Below the pieces are notes generated by a model. That model made no database searches and was not told the origin of the DNA. It worked only from the letters and a program-made list of their open reading frames with translations. Shown in pieces: positions 41,354 to 51,757 of a DNA stretch of 64,000 nucleotides (its first letter is position 1; each line of letters starts with the position of its first letter). This stretch comes from Rhodosalinus sediminis (GTDB lineage: Bacteria > Pseudomonadota > Alphaproteobacteria > Rhodobacterales > Rhodobacteraceae): the NCBI RefSeq assembly GCF_003385555.1, contig NZ_QOHR01000001.1, positions 62,001 through 126,000 of the forward strand, in the 5' to 3' direction. Both the position numbers and the translations under genes were made by a program.

Positions 41354-43315
41354 ATGCCCGCATCCCGCGCCTCGCGCCCCCGCCGCGCGCTCGCCCTCGC
41401 CGCCGCGATCGCGGCCTTCGCCGGCGCGGGCTGGAGCGCGCCCGAGACGCCGCGCTTCACGCCGGAGCCGAGCGAGGCCGCGCTGGCGCAGGGCGCCGAG
41501 GAGGTCGTGGTCACCCATGGCTACAACTTCTTCGGTAAGCTGAGCTATCCGCCGGATTTCGAGCATTTCGACTACGTGAACCCCGACGCGCCCAAGGGCG
41601 GGGAGATCTCGCTCTGGGCGCCGGGCACCTTCGATTCGATGAACCCCTATTCGCGCAAGGGCCGGGCCGGGCGCTATTCGTGGATGATGTACGAGTCGCT
41701 CCTCGGCAGCATGCCGGCGAGCGGCGCGGGCCTGCCCGCTGACCGGATCGGGGAGGCCTACGGCCTGCTCGCGTGGAAGGTGGAATACGACCCCGGCAAG
41801 ACATGGGCGATCTTCCACATGCGGCCCGAGGCGCGGTTCTCCGACGGCACGCCGGTGACGGCGCACGACGTGGTGTTCAGCCACGAGCTGCTGCTGGATC
41901 AGGGCCTTCCGAGCTACGCGCAGGCGGTGTCTCGCCGCGTTCTCTCGGCCGAGGCGCTGGACGACCACACGGTGAAATTCACCTTCGCCGAGGGCATCTC
42001 GCGCCGCTCGCTCATCGATCAGGTGGGCGGGGTGCCCGTCTGGTCGCAGCGCTGGTTCGAGGAGACCGGCGCGCGCCTCGACGAGCCGCGGCTCGAGGCG
42101 CCGGTGGGCTCCGGCCCCTACATCGTCGAGGAGGTGGACGTGAACCGCTCCATCACCTACCGGCGCAACCCGGATTACTGGGGCTGGCACCTGCCGATCA
42201 ACAAGGGCCGGCACAACTTCGACCGCATCCGCGTCGAGTATTTCGCCGACGACAACGCCGCCTTCGAGGCGTTCAAGGCCGGCGTCTACACCTTCCGCGC
42301 GGAAGGAAACTCGCGCAAATGGGCGACCGGCTACGAGTTTCCGGCGGTGGACGCGGGGCAGGTCGTGCTGGAGGAGCTGCCCGACGGCACGCCGCCGACG
42401 CCGACCGGGATCGTCTTCAACCTCGGCACGGAGGTCTTTCAGGACAAGCGCGTGCGCGAGGCGATCTCGCTCGCCTACAATTTCGAATGGACCAACGCCT
42501 CGCTGCAGTACGGGCTCTTCGAACAGCGCCATTCCTTCGTGCAGGACACGCCGCTCATGGCCGAGGGGCCGCCCGAGGGCGCGGAGCGCGCGTTCCTGCA
42601 ATCGCTCGAGGGCGTCGAGATCCCCGAGGCCGTGCTGGAGGAGCCCGCGCGGCGCGCCCATTCCTCGAGCGAGGGCCGGCTGATCGACCGGCGCAACCTG
42701 CGCCGCGCGATGGGGCTTCTGGATGAGGCCGGCTGGACCGTGGGCGACGACGGCATGCGCCGCAACGCCGAGGGCGAGGTGCTGAGCCTCGATTTCCCGA
42801 TTTCCTCGTCCTCCTCCGCGACGCTCGAATCGGTGGTCGAGACCTTCGCGCAGAACCTCGAGCGCATGGGCGTCGACATCACCGTCGAGCGGATCGACCC
42901 CTCGCAGTACACGCTGCGCTCGCGCGAGCGGGACTACGACCTGATCTTCGACAACTACCGCGCCTTCCTGCAGGCGGGCACCGGCCTCATGCAGATGTAC
43001 GGCTCGCGCGAGGCGGAGTTCAGCCTGTTCAACCCCGCGGGCCTCGCCAGCCCGCTGGTGGACGCGGTGATCGAGGCGGCGCTCGAGACCGACAGCCGGG
43101 AGGAGGAGGCGGCGGCGCTCATGGCGCTCGACCGCGTGCTCCGGCACGAGTTCTTCATGATCCCCGTCTGGTACAACGACAGCCACTGGGTCGCCTACTG
43201 GGATCAATACGCCCACCCCGAGGAGATGCCGCCCTACGCGCTCGGCACGCTCGATTTCTGGTGGTACGACGCCGAGGGCGCCGAGGCGCTGCGCGACGCC
43301 GGCGCGCTGAGGTGA
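41354..43315 (+). CDS. yejA: Peptide ABC transporter, substrate-binding protein (YejA-like)
   Basis: 653 residues from the ATG at 41354 with GGAGGA upstream. A twin-arginine-like/basic N-region and hydrophobic core ([20 protein letters not shown]) form the signal peptide. The SBP_bac_5 fold follows: [29 protein letters not shown] is split over the YejA-specific start, then [23 protein letters not shown] and [10 protein letters not shown]. The protein captures oligopeptides in the periplasm. First gene of yejABEF, with yejB 8 bases downstream. Confidence 0.94.
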   Translation: MPASRASRPRRALALAAAIAAFAGAGWSAPETPRFTPEPSEAALAQGAEEVVVTHGYNFFGKLSYPPDFEHFDYVNPDAPKGGEISLWAPGTFDSMNPYSRKGRAGRYSWMMYESLLGSMPASGAGLPADRIGEAYGLLAWKVEYDPGKTWAIFHMRPEARFSDGTPVTAHDVVFSHELLLDQGLPSYAQAVSRRVLSAEALDDHTVKFTFAEGISRRSLIDQVGGVPVWSQRWFEETGARLDEPRLEAPVGSGPYIVEEVDVNRSITYRRNPDYWGWHLPINKGRHNFDRIRVEYFADDNAAFEAFKAGVYTFRAEGNSRKWATGYEFPAVDAGQVVLEELPDGTPPTPTGIVFNLGTEVFQDKRVREAISLAYNFEWTNASLQYGLFEQRHSFVQDTPLMAEGPPEGAERAFLQSLEGVEIPEAVLEEPARRAHSSSEGRLIDRRNLRRAMGLLDEAGWTVGDDGMRRNAEGEVLSLDFPISSSSSATLESVVETFAQNLERMGVDITVERIDPSQYTLRSRERDYDLIFDNYRAFLQAGTGLMQMYGSREAEFSLFNPAGLASPLVDAVIEAALETDSREEEAAALMALDRVLRHEFFMIPVWYNDSHWVAYWDQYAHPEEMPPYALGTLDFWWYDAEGAEALRDAGALR

Positions 43316-43322
43316 TCCCGGC

Positions 43323-44408
43323 ATGAGCGCCTACATCCTCCGCAGGCTGTTGCTGATCATCCCGACGCTGCTCGGGATCATGGTCATCAACTTCACGCTG
43401 GTGCAGTTCGTGCCAGGCGGCCCGGTGGAGCAGATGATCGCGCAGATGCAGGGGCAGGGCGACGTCTTCGAGGGCTTCGCCGGCGCGGGCGAGGACGCGG
43501 GCGCGTCGTCCGCCGAGGAGCTCGAAGGCTACGCCGGCGCGCGCGGCCTGCCGCCGGAGTTCATCGAGGAGCTCGAGGCGCAGTTCGGCCTCGACGAGCC
43601 GCCGCTCGAACGCTTCTTCGGCATGCTCTGGGATTACATGCGCCTCGACTTCGGCGAGAGCTACTTCCGAAAGATCGGCGTGACGGAACTCATCCTCGAG
43701 AAGATGCCGGTCTCTATCTCGCTCGGCCTCTGGTCCACGCTGATCGCCTACCTGGTCTCGATCCCGCTCGGCATCCGCAAGGCGGTGAAGGACGGCACGC
43801 CCTTCGATCACTGGACGAGCGGGGCGATCATCGTGGCCTACGCGATCCCCGGGTTCCTCTTCGCGATCCTGCTGCTGGTGCTGCTGGCGGGCGGGAGCTA
43901 CCTGCAGATCTTCCCGCTGCGCGGGCTGACCTCCGAGAACTGGGAGGAGCTCAGCCTGCTGGGCAAGGTGGCCGACTACTTCTGGCACATCGCGCTGCCG
44001 GTGGCGGCCTCGACGATCTCGGCCTTCGCGACGCTGACGCTGCTGACGAAGAACTCCTTCCTCGACGAGATCAAGAAGCAATACGTCATCACCGCCCGCG
44101 CCAAGGGCGCGAGCGAGCGGCGCTTGCTCTACGGTCACGTCTTCCGCAACGCGATGCTGATCGTGATTGCGGGCTTCCCGGCGGTCTTCATCGGCGTCTT
44201 CTTCACCGGGAGCCTCATCATCGAGACGATCTTCTCGCTCGACGGTCTCGGCCGGCTCGGCTTCGAGGCGGCGGTGGCGCGCGACTACCCGGTGATCTTC
44301 GGGACGCTCTTCATCTTCGGCCTGATCGGGCTGATCGTCGGCATCATCTCGGACCTGATGTATGTCGCCGTCGATCCGCGCATCGACTTCGAGAAGCGGA
44401 TGGGCTGA
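43323..44408 (+). CDS. yejB: Peptide ABC transporter, permease YejB
   Basis: 361 residues of the DppB-type permease family. The first helix ([21 protein letters not shown]) and [14 protein letters not shown] are followed by a periplasmic insert (about 50-100). Five further helices follow, with the EAA-type loop ([26 protein letters not shown]) that contacts the ATPase. It forms the inner-membrane channel with YejE. Its neighbours YejA and YejE are 8 and 4 bases away, respectively. Confidence 0.95.
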   Translation: MSAYILRRLLLIIPTLLGIMVINFTLVQFVPGGPVEQMIAQMQGQGDVFEGFAGAGEDAGASSAEELEGYAGARGLPPEFIEELEAQFGLDEPPLERFFGMLWDYMRLDFGESYFRKIGVTELILEKMPVSISLGLWSTLIAYLVSIPLGIRKAVKDGTPFDHWTSGAIIVAYAIPGFLFAILLLVLLAGGSYLQIFPLRGLTSENWEELSLLGKVADYFWHIALPVAASTISAFATLTLLTKNSFLDEIKKQYVITARAKGASERRLLYGHVFRNAMLIVIAGFPAVFIGVFFTGSLIIETIFSLDGLGRLGFEAAVARDYPVIFGTLFIFGLIGLIVGIISDLMYVAVDPRIDFEKRMG

Positions 44409-44411
44409 GCC

Positions 44412-45626
44412 ATGCAGGAGCGCGCGCCCGACGTCACCCCCACCGAGGAGGCGGTCCCCTACAAGGAGCGGATGCCGGGCCACATGGCGCCCGCGCCGGT
44501 CGCGCCGCCCCAGAAGCGCAGCTGGCTCTCGCCGCTGAGCCAGCGGCGCTGGCGCAACTTCAAGGCCAACCGCCGCGCCTACTGGTCGCTGATCGTCTTC
44601 TCGGTGCTCTTCGGGCTGTCGCTCTTCGCCGAGTTCCTCGCCAACGACAAGCCGATTCTCGTCAGCTACCGGGGCGAGATCCGGATGCCCGTCTTTCAGT
44701 TCTACCCCGAGGCGGCCTTCGGCGGCGACTTCAAGACCGAGGCGATCTACCGCGACCCGGAGGTGCAGTGCCTGATCGTCACCGGCGGGCTCGGCGACTG
44801 TTTCATCGAGCCCGAGGCGCTGATCGAGGACGCGGGCGACGGCGTGGTGAACGGCTCCGAGATCGAGAGGGGCTGGCTGCTCTGGCCGCCCATTCCCTAC
44901 GCCTACGACACGGTGGTCGACCGCCCCGGCGCCGCGCCCTTGCCGCCCAACGGCGAGAACCTGCTCGGCACCGACGACACGAAGCGCGACGTGCTCGCGC
45001 GGATCATCTACGGCTTCCGCCTGTCGATCCTCTTCACCCTGATCGTCACGGTGCTCGCCTCCACCATCGGGATCGTCGCGGGCGCGGTGCAGGGGTTCTT
45101 CGGCGGGCTGCTGGACCTGATCTTCCAGCGGATCATCGAGATCTGGCAGGCGACGCCGGCACTCTACATCATCATCATTCTCTTCGCGATCCTGGGGCGA
45201 AGTTTCTGGCTGCTGGTCCTGCTGACCGTGCTCTTCGGCTGGACGGCGCTCGTGGGCGTGGTGCGCGCCGAGTTCCTGCGCGCGCGCAACCTCGAATACG
45301 TGCGCGCGGCGAAGGCGCTCGGCGTCTCGAACTGGACGATCATGTTCCGCCACATGCTGCCCAACGCCATGGTGGCGACGCTGACCATGCTGCCCTTCAT
45401 CGTCACCGGCACCATCGCCACCCTCGCGGGGCTCGACTTCCTCGGCTTCGGGCTGCCGTCCTCGGCGCCCTCGCTCGGGGAGTTGACCCTTCAGGCCAAG
45501 CAGAACCTGCAGGCGCCGTGGCTCGCCTTCACCGCCTTCTTCACCTTCGCGATCATGCTGTCGCTGCTCGTCTTCATCTTCGAAGGGGTGCGCGACGCCT
45601 TCGACCCGAGGAAGACCTTCAAGTGA
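44412..45626 (+). CDS. yejE: Peptide ABC transporter, permease YejE
   Basis: 404 residues, DppC-like. A cytoplasmic N-terminus precedes the first helix (YWSLIVFSVLFGLSLFAEFLAND). A large periplasmic insert of ~150 residues (EIRMPVFQFYPEAAFGGDFKTE...) is typical of YejE. The permease domain with YVRAAKALGVSNWTIMFRHMLPNAM (EAA loop) ends the protein. It pairs with YejB. The yejF start overlaps its stop by 4 bases. Confidence 0.95.
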   Translation: MQERAPDVTPTEEAVPYKERMPGHMAPAPVAPPQKRSWLSPLSQRRWRNFKANRRAYWSLIVFSVLFGLSLFAEFLANDKPILVSYRGEIRMPVFQFYPEAAFGGDFKTEAIYRDPEVQCLIVTGGLGDCFIEPEALIEDAGDGVVNGSEIERGWLLWPPIPYAYDTVVDRPGAAPLPPNGENLLGTDDTKRDVLARIIYGFRLSILFTLIVTVLASTIGIVAGAVQGFFGGLLDLIFQRIIEIWQATPALYIIIILFAILGRSFWLLVLLTVLFGWTALVGVVRAEFLRARNLEYVRAAKALGVSNWTIMFRHMLPNAMVATLTMLPFIVTGTIATLAGLDFLGFGLPSSAPSLGELTLQAKQNLQAPWLAFTAFFTFAIMLSLLVFIFEGVRDAFDPRKTFK

Positions 45627-47227
45627 GCGCGCTGCTGACCGTCCGCGACCTTTCCGTGACCTTCCGCCAGGAGGGCGAGGCGGTGCGCGCCGTGCGCGGC
45701 GTCTCCTTCTCGGTGGACAAGGGCGAGACCGTCGCGCTCGTGGGCGAGAGCGGCTCGGGCAAGTCGGTCTCGGCGCTCTCGACGGTCTCGCTCCTCGGCC
45801 CGGCGGCGGAGGTGAGCGGGTCGGTCACCTACGACGGCCAGGAGATGATCGGCGCCGACGAGGCGCGGCTGCGCCGGGTGCGGGGCAACGACATCAGCTT
45901 CATCTTTCAGGAGCCGATGACCTCGCTCAACCCGCTCCACACCATCGAGAAGCAGCTGCGCGAGAGCCTCGCGCTGCATCAGGGGGTGGTGGGCGACGCA
46001 GCGCGCGATCGAATCCTCGACCTGCTCGAGCGTGTCGGCATCCGCGAGGCGGAAAGCCGGCTGGGCGCCTATCCGCATCAGCTCTCCGGCGGGCAGCGCC
46101 AGCGGATCATGATCGCCATGGCGCTCGCCAACCGGCCCGACATCCTGATCGCCGACGAGCCGACCACCGCGCTCGACGTGACGATTCAGGCGCAGATCCT
46201 GGAGCTTCTCGCCCGCCTCAAGGCGGAGGAGGGGATGGGCCTTCTCTTCATCACCCACGACCTCGGCATCGTGCGGCGCATCGCGGACCGGGTCTGCGTG
46301 ATGAAGGACGGCGAGATCGTCGAGAGCGGCGAGACCGCGGCGCTCTTCGCCGCGCCCCGGCATCCCTACACGCAGATGCTGCTCGCCGCCGAGCCCGCCG
46401 GCACGCCCGAGCCCGTCGCCCGCGCCGCCGAGGAAGTCGTGCGCACCGACAACCTCAAGGTCTGGTTCCCGATCCAGCGGGGCTTTCTCAAGCGCACCGT
46501 GGGCCACGTGAAGGCCGTCAACGACGCGACGATCAGCGTGCGCGCGGGCGAGACGCTCGGCATCGTGGGCGAGAGCGGCTCGGGCAAGACGACGCTCGCC
46601 ATGGCGCTCATGCGGCTCATCGGGTCGGAGGGCGGCATCACCTACATGGGCGAGGACGTGAACGCCTGGTCGGTGAAGAAGCTCCGCCGCCTACGCCGGG
46701 ACATGCAGATCGTCTTTCAGGACCCCTACGGCTCGCTCAGTCCCCGCATGACCTGTCATCAGGTCATCGCCGAGGGCCTCGGCGTGCACGGCATGCGCGA
46801 GACGGGGCGCGACGAGCGCAAGCTCGTGGCCGAGGTCATGGCCGAGGTGGGCCTCGATCCCGCGACGATGGACCGCTACCCGCACGAGTTCTCCGGCGGG
46901 CAGCGCCAGCGCATCGCCATCGCCCGCGCCATGATCCTGCGGCCGAAGCTCCTCGTGCTGGACGAGCCGACGTCGGCGCTCGACATGACGGTGCAGGTGC
47001 AGATCGTGGATCTGCTGCGCGAGCTTCAGGCGCGCCACGGCATGGCCTATCTCTTCATCAGCCACGACCTGCGCGTGGTGCGCGCCATGGCGCATCAGGT
47101 CATGGTGATGCAGGACGGCGACGTGGTCGAACACGGCCCCGCAGAGGCCGTCTTCGAGCGCCCGCGCGAGGCCTACACCCGCAAGCTCCTCGCCGCGGCC
47201 TTCGATCCGCCGGGGCGCGTGGCCTGA
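45623..47227 (+). CDS. yejF: Peptide ABC transporter, tandem ATP-binding protein YejF
   Basis: 534 residues from a GTG start that overlaps the yejE stop (GTGA). Two complete ABC ATPase domains are present: Walker [11 protein letters not shown] and [10 protein letters not shown], signatures [10 protein letters not shown] and [10 protein letters not shown], Walker [13 protein letters not shown] and [12 protein letters not shown]. Each is followed by the oligopeptide-type C-terminal part. One chain therefore supplies both ATPases, as in E. coli YejF. It drives uptake of peptides, including microcin C-like peptides in E. coli. Last gene of the operon. Confidence 0.96.
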   Translation: MSALLTVRDLSVTFRQEGEAVRAVRGVSFSVDKGETVALVGESGSGKSVSALSTVSLLGPAAEVSGSVTYDGQEMIGADEARLRRVRGNDISFIFQEPMTSLNPLHTIEKQLRESLALHQGVVGDAARDRILDLLERVGIREAESRLGAYPHQLSGGQRQRIMIAMALANRPDILIADEPTTALDVTIQAQILELLARLKAEEGMGLLFITHDLGIVRRIADRVCVMKDGEIVESGETAALFAAPRHPYTQMLLAAEPAGTPEPVARAAEEVVRTDNLKVWFPIQRGFLKRTVGHVKAVNDATISVRAGETLGIVGESGSGKTTLAMALMRLIGSEGGITYMGEDVNAWSVKKLRRLRRDMQIVFQDPYGSLSPRMTCHQVIAEGLGVHGMRETGRDERKLVAEVMAEVGLDPATMDRYPHEFSGGQRQRIAIARAMILRPKLLVLDEPTSALDMTVQVQIVDLLRELQARHGMAYLFISHDLRVVRAMAHQVMVMQDGDVVEHGPAEAVFERPREAYTRKLLAAAFDPPGRVA

Positions 47228-47243
47228 GGCCCCGCTGGGCCGC

Positions 47244-48152
47244 TCAGAGCCCCGGAAATTCCACCGCGACGAGGGCGTGATCGCTCGCATGGGGGCGGTG
47301 CCAGCCCGTGCCTTCGAGCCGGCGGCCCGCGTGGCGCTCCGCCTCGCGGCCTAGCCCGGCGCGGTGGAGGCGCGGGCGCGCCTGCGCAAAGCGCCCGGCG
47401 AGCGCGGGCGAGGCCAGAAGCGCGTCGGGCCGCCCGTAGCCGCCCGAAACCGAATCGTGCCACGACCAGCGCTCGCCCGGCGGAAGCCGGCCGAGCAGGT
47501 CGACCGAGAAGGGCGCGAGCAGCGGCGCGATGGCGGGCGCCTCCCCGCCCGCGGGCTCGTTCAGGTCGCCGAGCACCAGCCAGAGCGCCGCGGCCGGCTC
47601 GGCGAAGCGCGCCTCGATCAGTCGGCGCACCGCCTCGGCCTCCAGCCGGCGCACCCGCCACGCCTTCTTCGCGCGGGGATAGGGCGCCTTGAAGTGGCAG
47701 ACGAAGAGGGTGAGCGCCCCGACCCGCGCGGTCAGGCAGTCGCGGCGAAAGACCGGGCGCGCCGGATCGATCCATCGCGGCGTCTCGAGCCCGAGGTCGG
47801 CGGGCGTGAGCGCCGCGTGGCTTTCGACCTCGGCGAGCGGCCGGCGGCTCATCAGGGCGACGTCCTGCCCGCGCCCGTCGTTGCCGGGCAGGCAGACCCG
47901 GTGCGGATAGCGCGGGCCGCCGAGCGGCGCGAGCAGGCGGTCGTGGAAGGCGTCGAGCGCGGCGCGGTCGAAGACCTCCTGCAGGGCGAGGACGTCCGGC
48001 GCCGCCTCGGCGATCAGCCGCGCGCCGAGGCGCCGGTCGTCGGTGTCGTGGCGGGCCGCCTCGGGCCCGGTCTCCACGTCCATGTCGCGCGCGCCGTCGA
48101 AGTGGCCGTGGCGCAGGCGCAGGTTCTGCAGGTTGAAGGTCGCGACGCGCAT
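47244..48152 (-). CDS. Endonuclease/exonuclease/phosphatase family protein
   Basis: 302 residues of the EEP (DNase I-like) fold: MRVATFNLQNLRLRHG start (Asn ligand), LALQEVFDRAALDAFHD (catalytic Glu), VLGDLNEP (D.N) and HASDHALVAVEF (SDH motif at the end). Such enzymes cleave phosphodiester or phosphomonoester bonds in nucleic acids or lipids. Which substrate is used here is unknown. There is no signal peptide. It converges with the yej operon. Confidence 0.9.
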   Translation of the reverse strand: MRVATFNLQNLRLRHGHFDGARDMDVETGPEAARHDTDDRRLGARLIAEAAPDVLALQEVFDRAALDAFHDRLLAPLGGPRYPHRVCLPGNDGRGQDVALMSRRPLAEVESHAALTPADLGLETPRWIDPARPVFRRDCLTARVGALTLFVCHFKAPYPRAKKAWRVRRLEAEAVRRLIEARFAEPAAALWLVLGDLNEPAGGEAPAIAPLLAPFSVDLLGRLPPGERWSWHDSVSGGYGRPDALLASPALAGRFAQARPRLHRAGLGREAERHAGRRLEGTGWHRPHASDHALVAVEFPGL

Positions 48153-48264
48153 CGGCCCTCCCTGCGCGCGCTCATCGGCCCGTCGCCGGGCCTCTTCGCG
48201 AGACGCGCCCGCACGGGCGCGCCGAGCGCCCCCGTCAAGAGCGCCCGTTCATGAGCGCCCCCCG

Positions 48265-49620
48265 TCAGATCGCGGGGGAGTGCCCCGCCTTGTCGAGCTC
48301 GTAGGCGTCGAAGGCGCGCGCGATCATCCGCGTCAGCGGCCGCGCCGGACCGGGCACGGAGAGCCCTGTCTCGGTCACCTCCAGAAGCCCGTCGAAATCG
48401 CGGTCTGCGGCGCGGAACATCTCCATGAGCCGGTCGTGCGGCACGCCGAAGTCGCGCGCGATCTCGTCGGCCTCCACGCGGAAGTCGCACATCAGCGCCT
48501 CGATCACCCGGCCGCGCCAGCGATCCTCGTGCGACAGGATGTGCCCGCGCGCGGTCGAGAAGCGCCCCTCGCGGATGGCCGCCGTGTGCGCGGAGGTGGC
48601 CGGCGCGTTCTGCGCGTAGCCCTGCGGGAAGCGCGAGATCGAGGAGGCGCCGACGCCGATCAGCGCCTCGGCGGTGTCGTCGGTGTAGCCCTGGAAATTG
48701 CGGCGGAGGTGGCCCGTCCGCGCGGCGACGCCGAGCCCGTCCTCGGGCCGGGCGAAGTGGTCGATGCCGATCTCGTCGTAGCCGTCCCAGACGAAGAGCC
48801 GGCGCGCCACGTCGAAGAGCGCGAGCCGCTCCTCGGGCGTCGGCAGCGCGTCCGACGGGATCATCTGCTGGCGCTTGGCCATCCAGGGGACATGCGCGTA
48901 GCCGTAGAGCGCCACCCGGTCGGGCGAGAGCGACAGGAGCTTCTGCACCGTCTCGGTGATGCGCTCGCGCGTCTGGTGGGGCAGGCCGTAGAGGATGTCG
49001 GCGTTCAGGCTCTCGACCCCGCGCGCGCGGATCATCTCCACCGCGTCGCGCGTGACGTCGAACTCCTGGATGCGGCCGATGGTGTTCTGGATCTCCGAAT
49101 CGAAGTCCTGCACCCCGATCGAGGCGCGGTTCATCCCCGCGGCGGCGAGCGCGTCGAGGCGCGGGCCGTCGATCTCGTTCGGGTCGATCTCCACCGAGAA
49201 CTCGTAAGGATCCGAGAAGGGCGCGACCTCGGCCGTGGCCTCGGCGAGCGCGGTCATCATCTCGGGCGTCAGCAGAGTCGGCGTGCCGCCGCCCCAGTGC
49301 AGGCGGCGAATCGTCACGCCGGGCGCGAGGCGGTCGCGCAGCATGGCGAGCTCGGCCTTGAGCACCTCGAGATAGGCCGCGACCGGCGCGTCGCTCTGTG
49401 TGCCCTGCGTGCGGCAGGCGCAGAACCAGCAGAGCCGACGGCAGAACGGCACGTGAATGTAGAGCGAAATCTGCGCCCCGGCCGGCACGGCGCCGACCCA
49501 GTCCGAGAAAACGCCCGAGTCGACCCCGCCCCCGAAGTGGGGGGCCGTCGGGTAGCTCGTGTAACGCGGCACCTTCGCGTCGAAGAGTCCGAGCTTTGCG
49601 AGTTGTGTTCGGCTGACCAT
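48265..49620 (-). CDS. hemN: Oxygen-independent coproporphyrinogen III oxidase
   Basis: 451 residues. The radical-SAM cluster motif is Cys60/Cys64/Cys67 in HVPFCRRLCWFCACRTQG, whose extra Cys is typical of true HemN. RLHWGGGTPTLL and FSVEIDPNEIDGPRLDAL follow, and the HemN C-terminal domain ends the protein. The enzyme turns coproporphyrinogen III into protoporphyrinogen IX without oxygen, needed for haem synthesis under low oxygen. An FNR box lies 36 bases upstream of the start, shared with the divergent fnrL gene. Confidence 0.96.
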   Translation of the reverse strand: MVSRTQLAKLGLFDAKVPRYTSYPTAPHFGGGVDSGVFSDWVGAVPAGAQISLYIHVPFCRRLCWFCACRTQGTQSDAPVAAYLEVLKAELAMLRDRLAPGVTIRRLHWGGGTPTLLTPEMMTALAEATAEVAPFSDPYEFSVEIDPNEIDGPRLDALAAAGMNRASIGVQDFDSEIQNTIGRIQEFDVTRDAVEMIRARGVESLNADILYGLPHQTRERITETVQKLLSLSPDRVALYGYAHVPWMAKRQQMIPSDALPTPEERLALFDVARRLFVWDGYDEIGIDHFARPEDGLGVAARTGHLRRNFQGYTDDTAEALIGVGASSISRFPQGYAQNAPATSAHTAAIREGRFSTARGHILSHEDRWRGRVIEALMCDFRVEADEIARDFGVPHDRLMEMFRAADRDFDGLLEVTETGLSVPGPARPLTRMIARAFDAYELDKAGHSPAI

Positions 49621-49655
49621 GTCACTACACTTAGACAGGAGGGAGCGTAAGGGCT

Positions 49656-49669
49656 TTGACCCAGATCAA
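49656..49669. promoter_or_regulatory. FNR/FnrL binding site between hemN and fnrL
   Basis: TTGACCCAGATCAA matches the FNR consensus TTGAT-N4-ATCAA in both half-sites except one base. Its centre is about 42 bases from the hemN start codon. A TCTAAG at 49630-49635 (minus strand) lies where a class II FNR-activated -10 would be. Toward fnrL the centre is only 28 bases from the ATG, a place typical of repression. Confidence 0.85.
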
Positions 49670-49690
49670 CACGCGCGAAGAAGGCGTTAC

Positions 49691-50437
49691 ATGCTGAATG
49701 AACCGATGTCCTCCCTCTCGCAGAACTGCTCGGATTGTCCGATCCGTCACCGAGCCGTCTGCGCACGCTGCGACGGAGACGAGCTCTCGCAGCTGGAGGA
49801 GATGAAATACTACCGCACCTTCGAGCCGGGGCGGACCATCGTCTGGTCCGGCGACCGGATGGATTTCGTGGCCTCCGTGGTGTCGGGAATCGCGACGCTG
49901 AGCCAGACGATGGAGGACGGGCGCACCCAGATGGTCGGCCTGATGCTGCCGTCGGATTTCATCGGCCGCCCCGGGCGGACGACCTCGGCCTACAACGTCG
50001 TGGCGACGACCGACGTGGTGATGTGCTGCTTCCGCAAGAAGCCCTTCGAGGCGATGATCGAGCGCACGCCGCACATCGCGCACCGGCTTCTCGAGATGAC
50101 GCTCGACGAACTCGACGCCGCGCGGGAGTGGATGCTGGTGCTCGGCCGCAAGACCGCGCGCGAGAAGATCGCGTCGCTCCTGTCGATCATCGCGCGGCGT
50201 GACGCGTCGTTGCAGCTGCGCGGCACGCAGGGGCCGCTCGTCTTCGACCTGCCCCTCACGCGGGAGGCGATGGCCGACTACCTCGGCCTGACGCTCGAGA
50301 CGGTGAGCCGGCAGATGTCGGCGCTCAAGCGCGACGGCGTGATCGAGCTTCAGGGCAAGCGCCACGTGACCGTGCCCGATTTCAACCGCCTCATGGAAGA
50401 AGCGGGCGACGACGCGGACGGCGGGCTGCTGGTCTGA
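49691..50437 (+). CDS. fnrL: Oxygen-sensing Crp/Fnr regulator FnrL
   Basis: 248 residues from the ATG at 49691, preceded by GAAGG. The N-terminal cysteines of the 4Fe-4S cluster are Cys13, Cys16 and Cys24 (or Cys27) in QNCSDCPIRHRAVCARC; a fourth is in VVMCCFRK. A cyclic-nucleotide-type beta roll and the HTH (LTREAMADYLGLTLETVSRQM, cited across its two helices) follow. The recognition helix E..S R matches FNR specificity for TTGAT. FnrL activates genes for low-oxygen life. It is divergent from hemN with one FNR box between them. Confidence 0.95.
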   Translation: MLNEPMSSLSQNCSDCPIRHRAVCARCDGDELSQLEEMKYYRTFEPGRTIVWSGDRMDFVASVVSGIATLSQTMEDGRTQMVGLMLPSDFIGRPGRTTSAYNVVATTDVVMCCFRKKPFEAMIERTPHIAHRLLEMTLDELDAAREWMLVLGRKTAREKIASLLSIIARRDASLQLRGTQGPLVFDLPLTREAMADYLGLTLETVSRQMSALKRDGVIELQGKRHVTVPDFNRLMEEAGDDADGGLLV

Positions 50438-50605
50438 CGCGCGCGGCGTGACGCCACGGGCGGCGGCTGCGTGGTGCGCAGGCCCCTCGGGTGTGGCGAT
50501 GGCGGCTGAGGGCGGACGCGTAACGCCCACGCGGCTTGCCAGGGAGCGGAGCGCGGCGCGCACGCACCCTGCGGGCGCCCCGGCATCGCGCGGACAGGCC
50601 GCTCC

Positions 50606-51613
50606 TTACCCCGCCGCGGTTCCGTCCTGCCAGCACGGCAGCAGGTCGCCCGGCTCCGGCGTCGCGTGATAGACCGCGCGCGCGATGGCGCGCGACAGGC
50701 ACAGCGCCGCGGCGTGCCCGATCATCAGCCGTTCGGTCTCCGGCGCCTCGAGCGGGCTCGCGCCGGTCGCCACCCCGAAGACCAGATCGCCGTCGTTCGG
50801 CGTGTGGGCGGGCACCACGGCGCGCGCGATGCCGTCCTGCGCGGCGGTCGCCATGCGCTGCGCGTCGGCCTTGGTGAGCGCGGCGTCGGTGGCGACCACC
50901 GCGATCGTCGTGTTGCCCTGCGCGGCGAAGGCGGTGTGCTTGCGGCTTTCCAGCGTCCGGCCCAGCCCGGCGGCGGGATCGGGGCCGAGACCGCCGAACT
51001 CGCCCCCGATCTCGTAGGGCGCGGCCCAGAAATGGCGCTGCCCCGGCGTGGTGACGGCGCCCACCGGGTTCGCCGCGACGAGCGCGCCGACGGTCGCCCC
51101 GGTCTCCAGCACGAGGGAGGCGGAGCCGAGCCCGCCTTTCAGCATCCCGGTCAGCGCCCCGGCCCCAGCGCCCGCGGTGCCGAGCGCGAACTCCGCCGCC
51201 GCGGCGGCGTAGGCGCGCGCGCCGAGGGCGGGGTAGGGGCTCTCGGTCCAGTCCTTGGCTCCGCCGTTCAGCAGGTCGAAGAGGATCGCCGCCGGCACGA
51301 TGGGCACCCGCGCCGGCCCGACCGCGAAGCCGCGCCCCTCGGTGCGCAGCGCCTGCACGACGCCGTCCGCCGCGGCGAGGCCGAAGGCCGAGCCCCCCGA
51401 CAGCACGAGCGCATGCACCGCCTCCACCGTCTTGTCGGGCGCGAGGAGGTCGGTCTCGCGCGTGCCGGGCGCGCCGCCCATGACGCTGACCGAGGCGGTC
51501 AGGGGCGCGTCGGCGGTCACGACGGTCACGCCGGACTTCAGCGCCGCGTCCGCGGCGTTGCCGACCCGGAGGCCGGGGACATCGGTGATCAGGTTCCTCG
51601 GTCCGGGTCTCAT
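50606..51613 (-). CDS. P1 family peptidase (DmpA/S58-like)
   Basis: 335 residues: NLITDVPGLRVGNAADAALKS start, ETDLLAPDKTVEAVHALVLSGGSAFGLAA and the GNTTIAVVATDAALTKADAQ segment. The last includes the N-terminal-nucleophile-type Thr/Ser at which the family cleaves itself into two chains. Related enzymes include L-aminopeptidase D-esterase and beta-peptidyl aminopeptidases. The natural substrate is unknown. Cytoplasmic, single gene; it converges with fnrL and diverges from the cytochrome pair. Confidence 0.9.
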   Translation of the reverse strand: MRPGPRNLITDVPGLRVGNAADAALKSGVTVVTADAPLTASVSVMGGAPGTRETDLLAPDKTVEAVHALVLSGGSAFGLAAADGVVQALRTEGRGFAVGPARVPIVPAAILFDLLNGGAKDWTESPYPALGARAYAAAAAEFALGTAGAGAGALTGMLKGGLGSASLVLETGATVGALVAANPVGAVTTPGQRHFWAAPYEIGGEFGGLGPDPAAGLGRTLESRKHTAFAAQGNTTIAVVATDAALTKADAQRMATAAQDGIARAVVPAHTPNDGDLVFGVATGASPLEAPETERLMIGHAAALCLSRAIARAVYHATPEPGDLLPCWQDGTAAG

Positions 51614-51757
51614 CGCATCCTCCCAACGCCGTCGCCGCGCGTCGTCTCAGCAGGTTTCGCCGCGTCGGGCAATGCGTCGGAGCGCACGCGAGAGGTCGTT
51701 GCCCCGCCGCACGGCTTCTGAGACACTTCCCGTCACGGGTCCGAAACAGGAGTCTCC

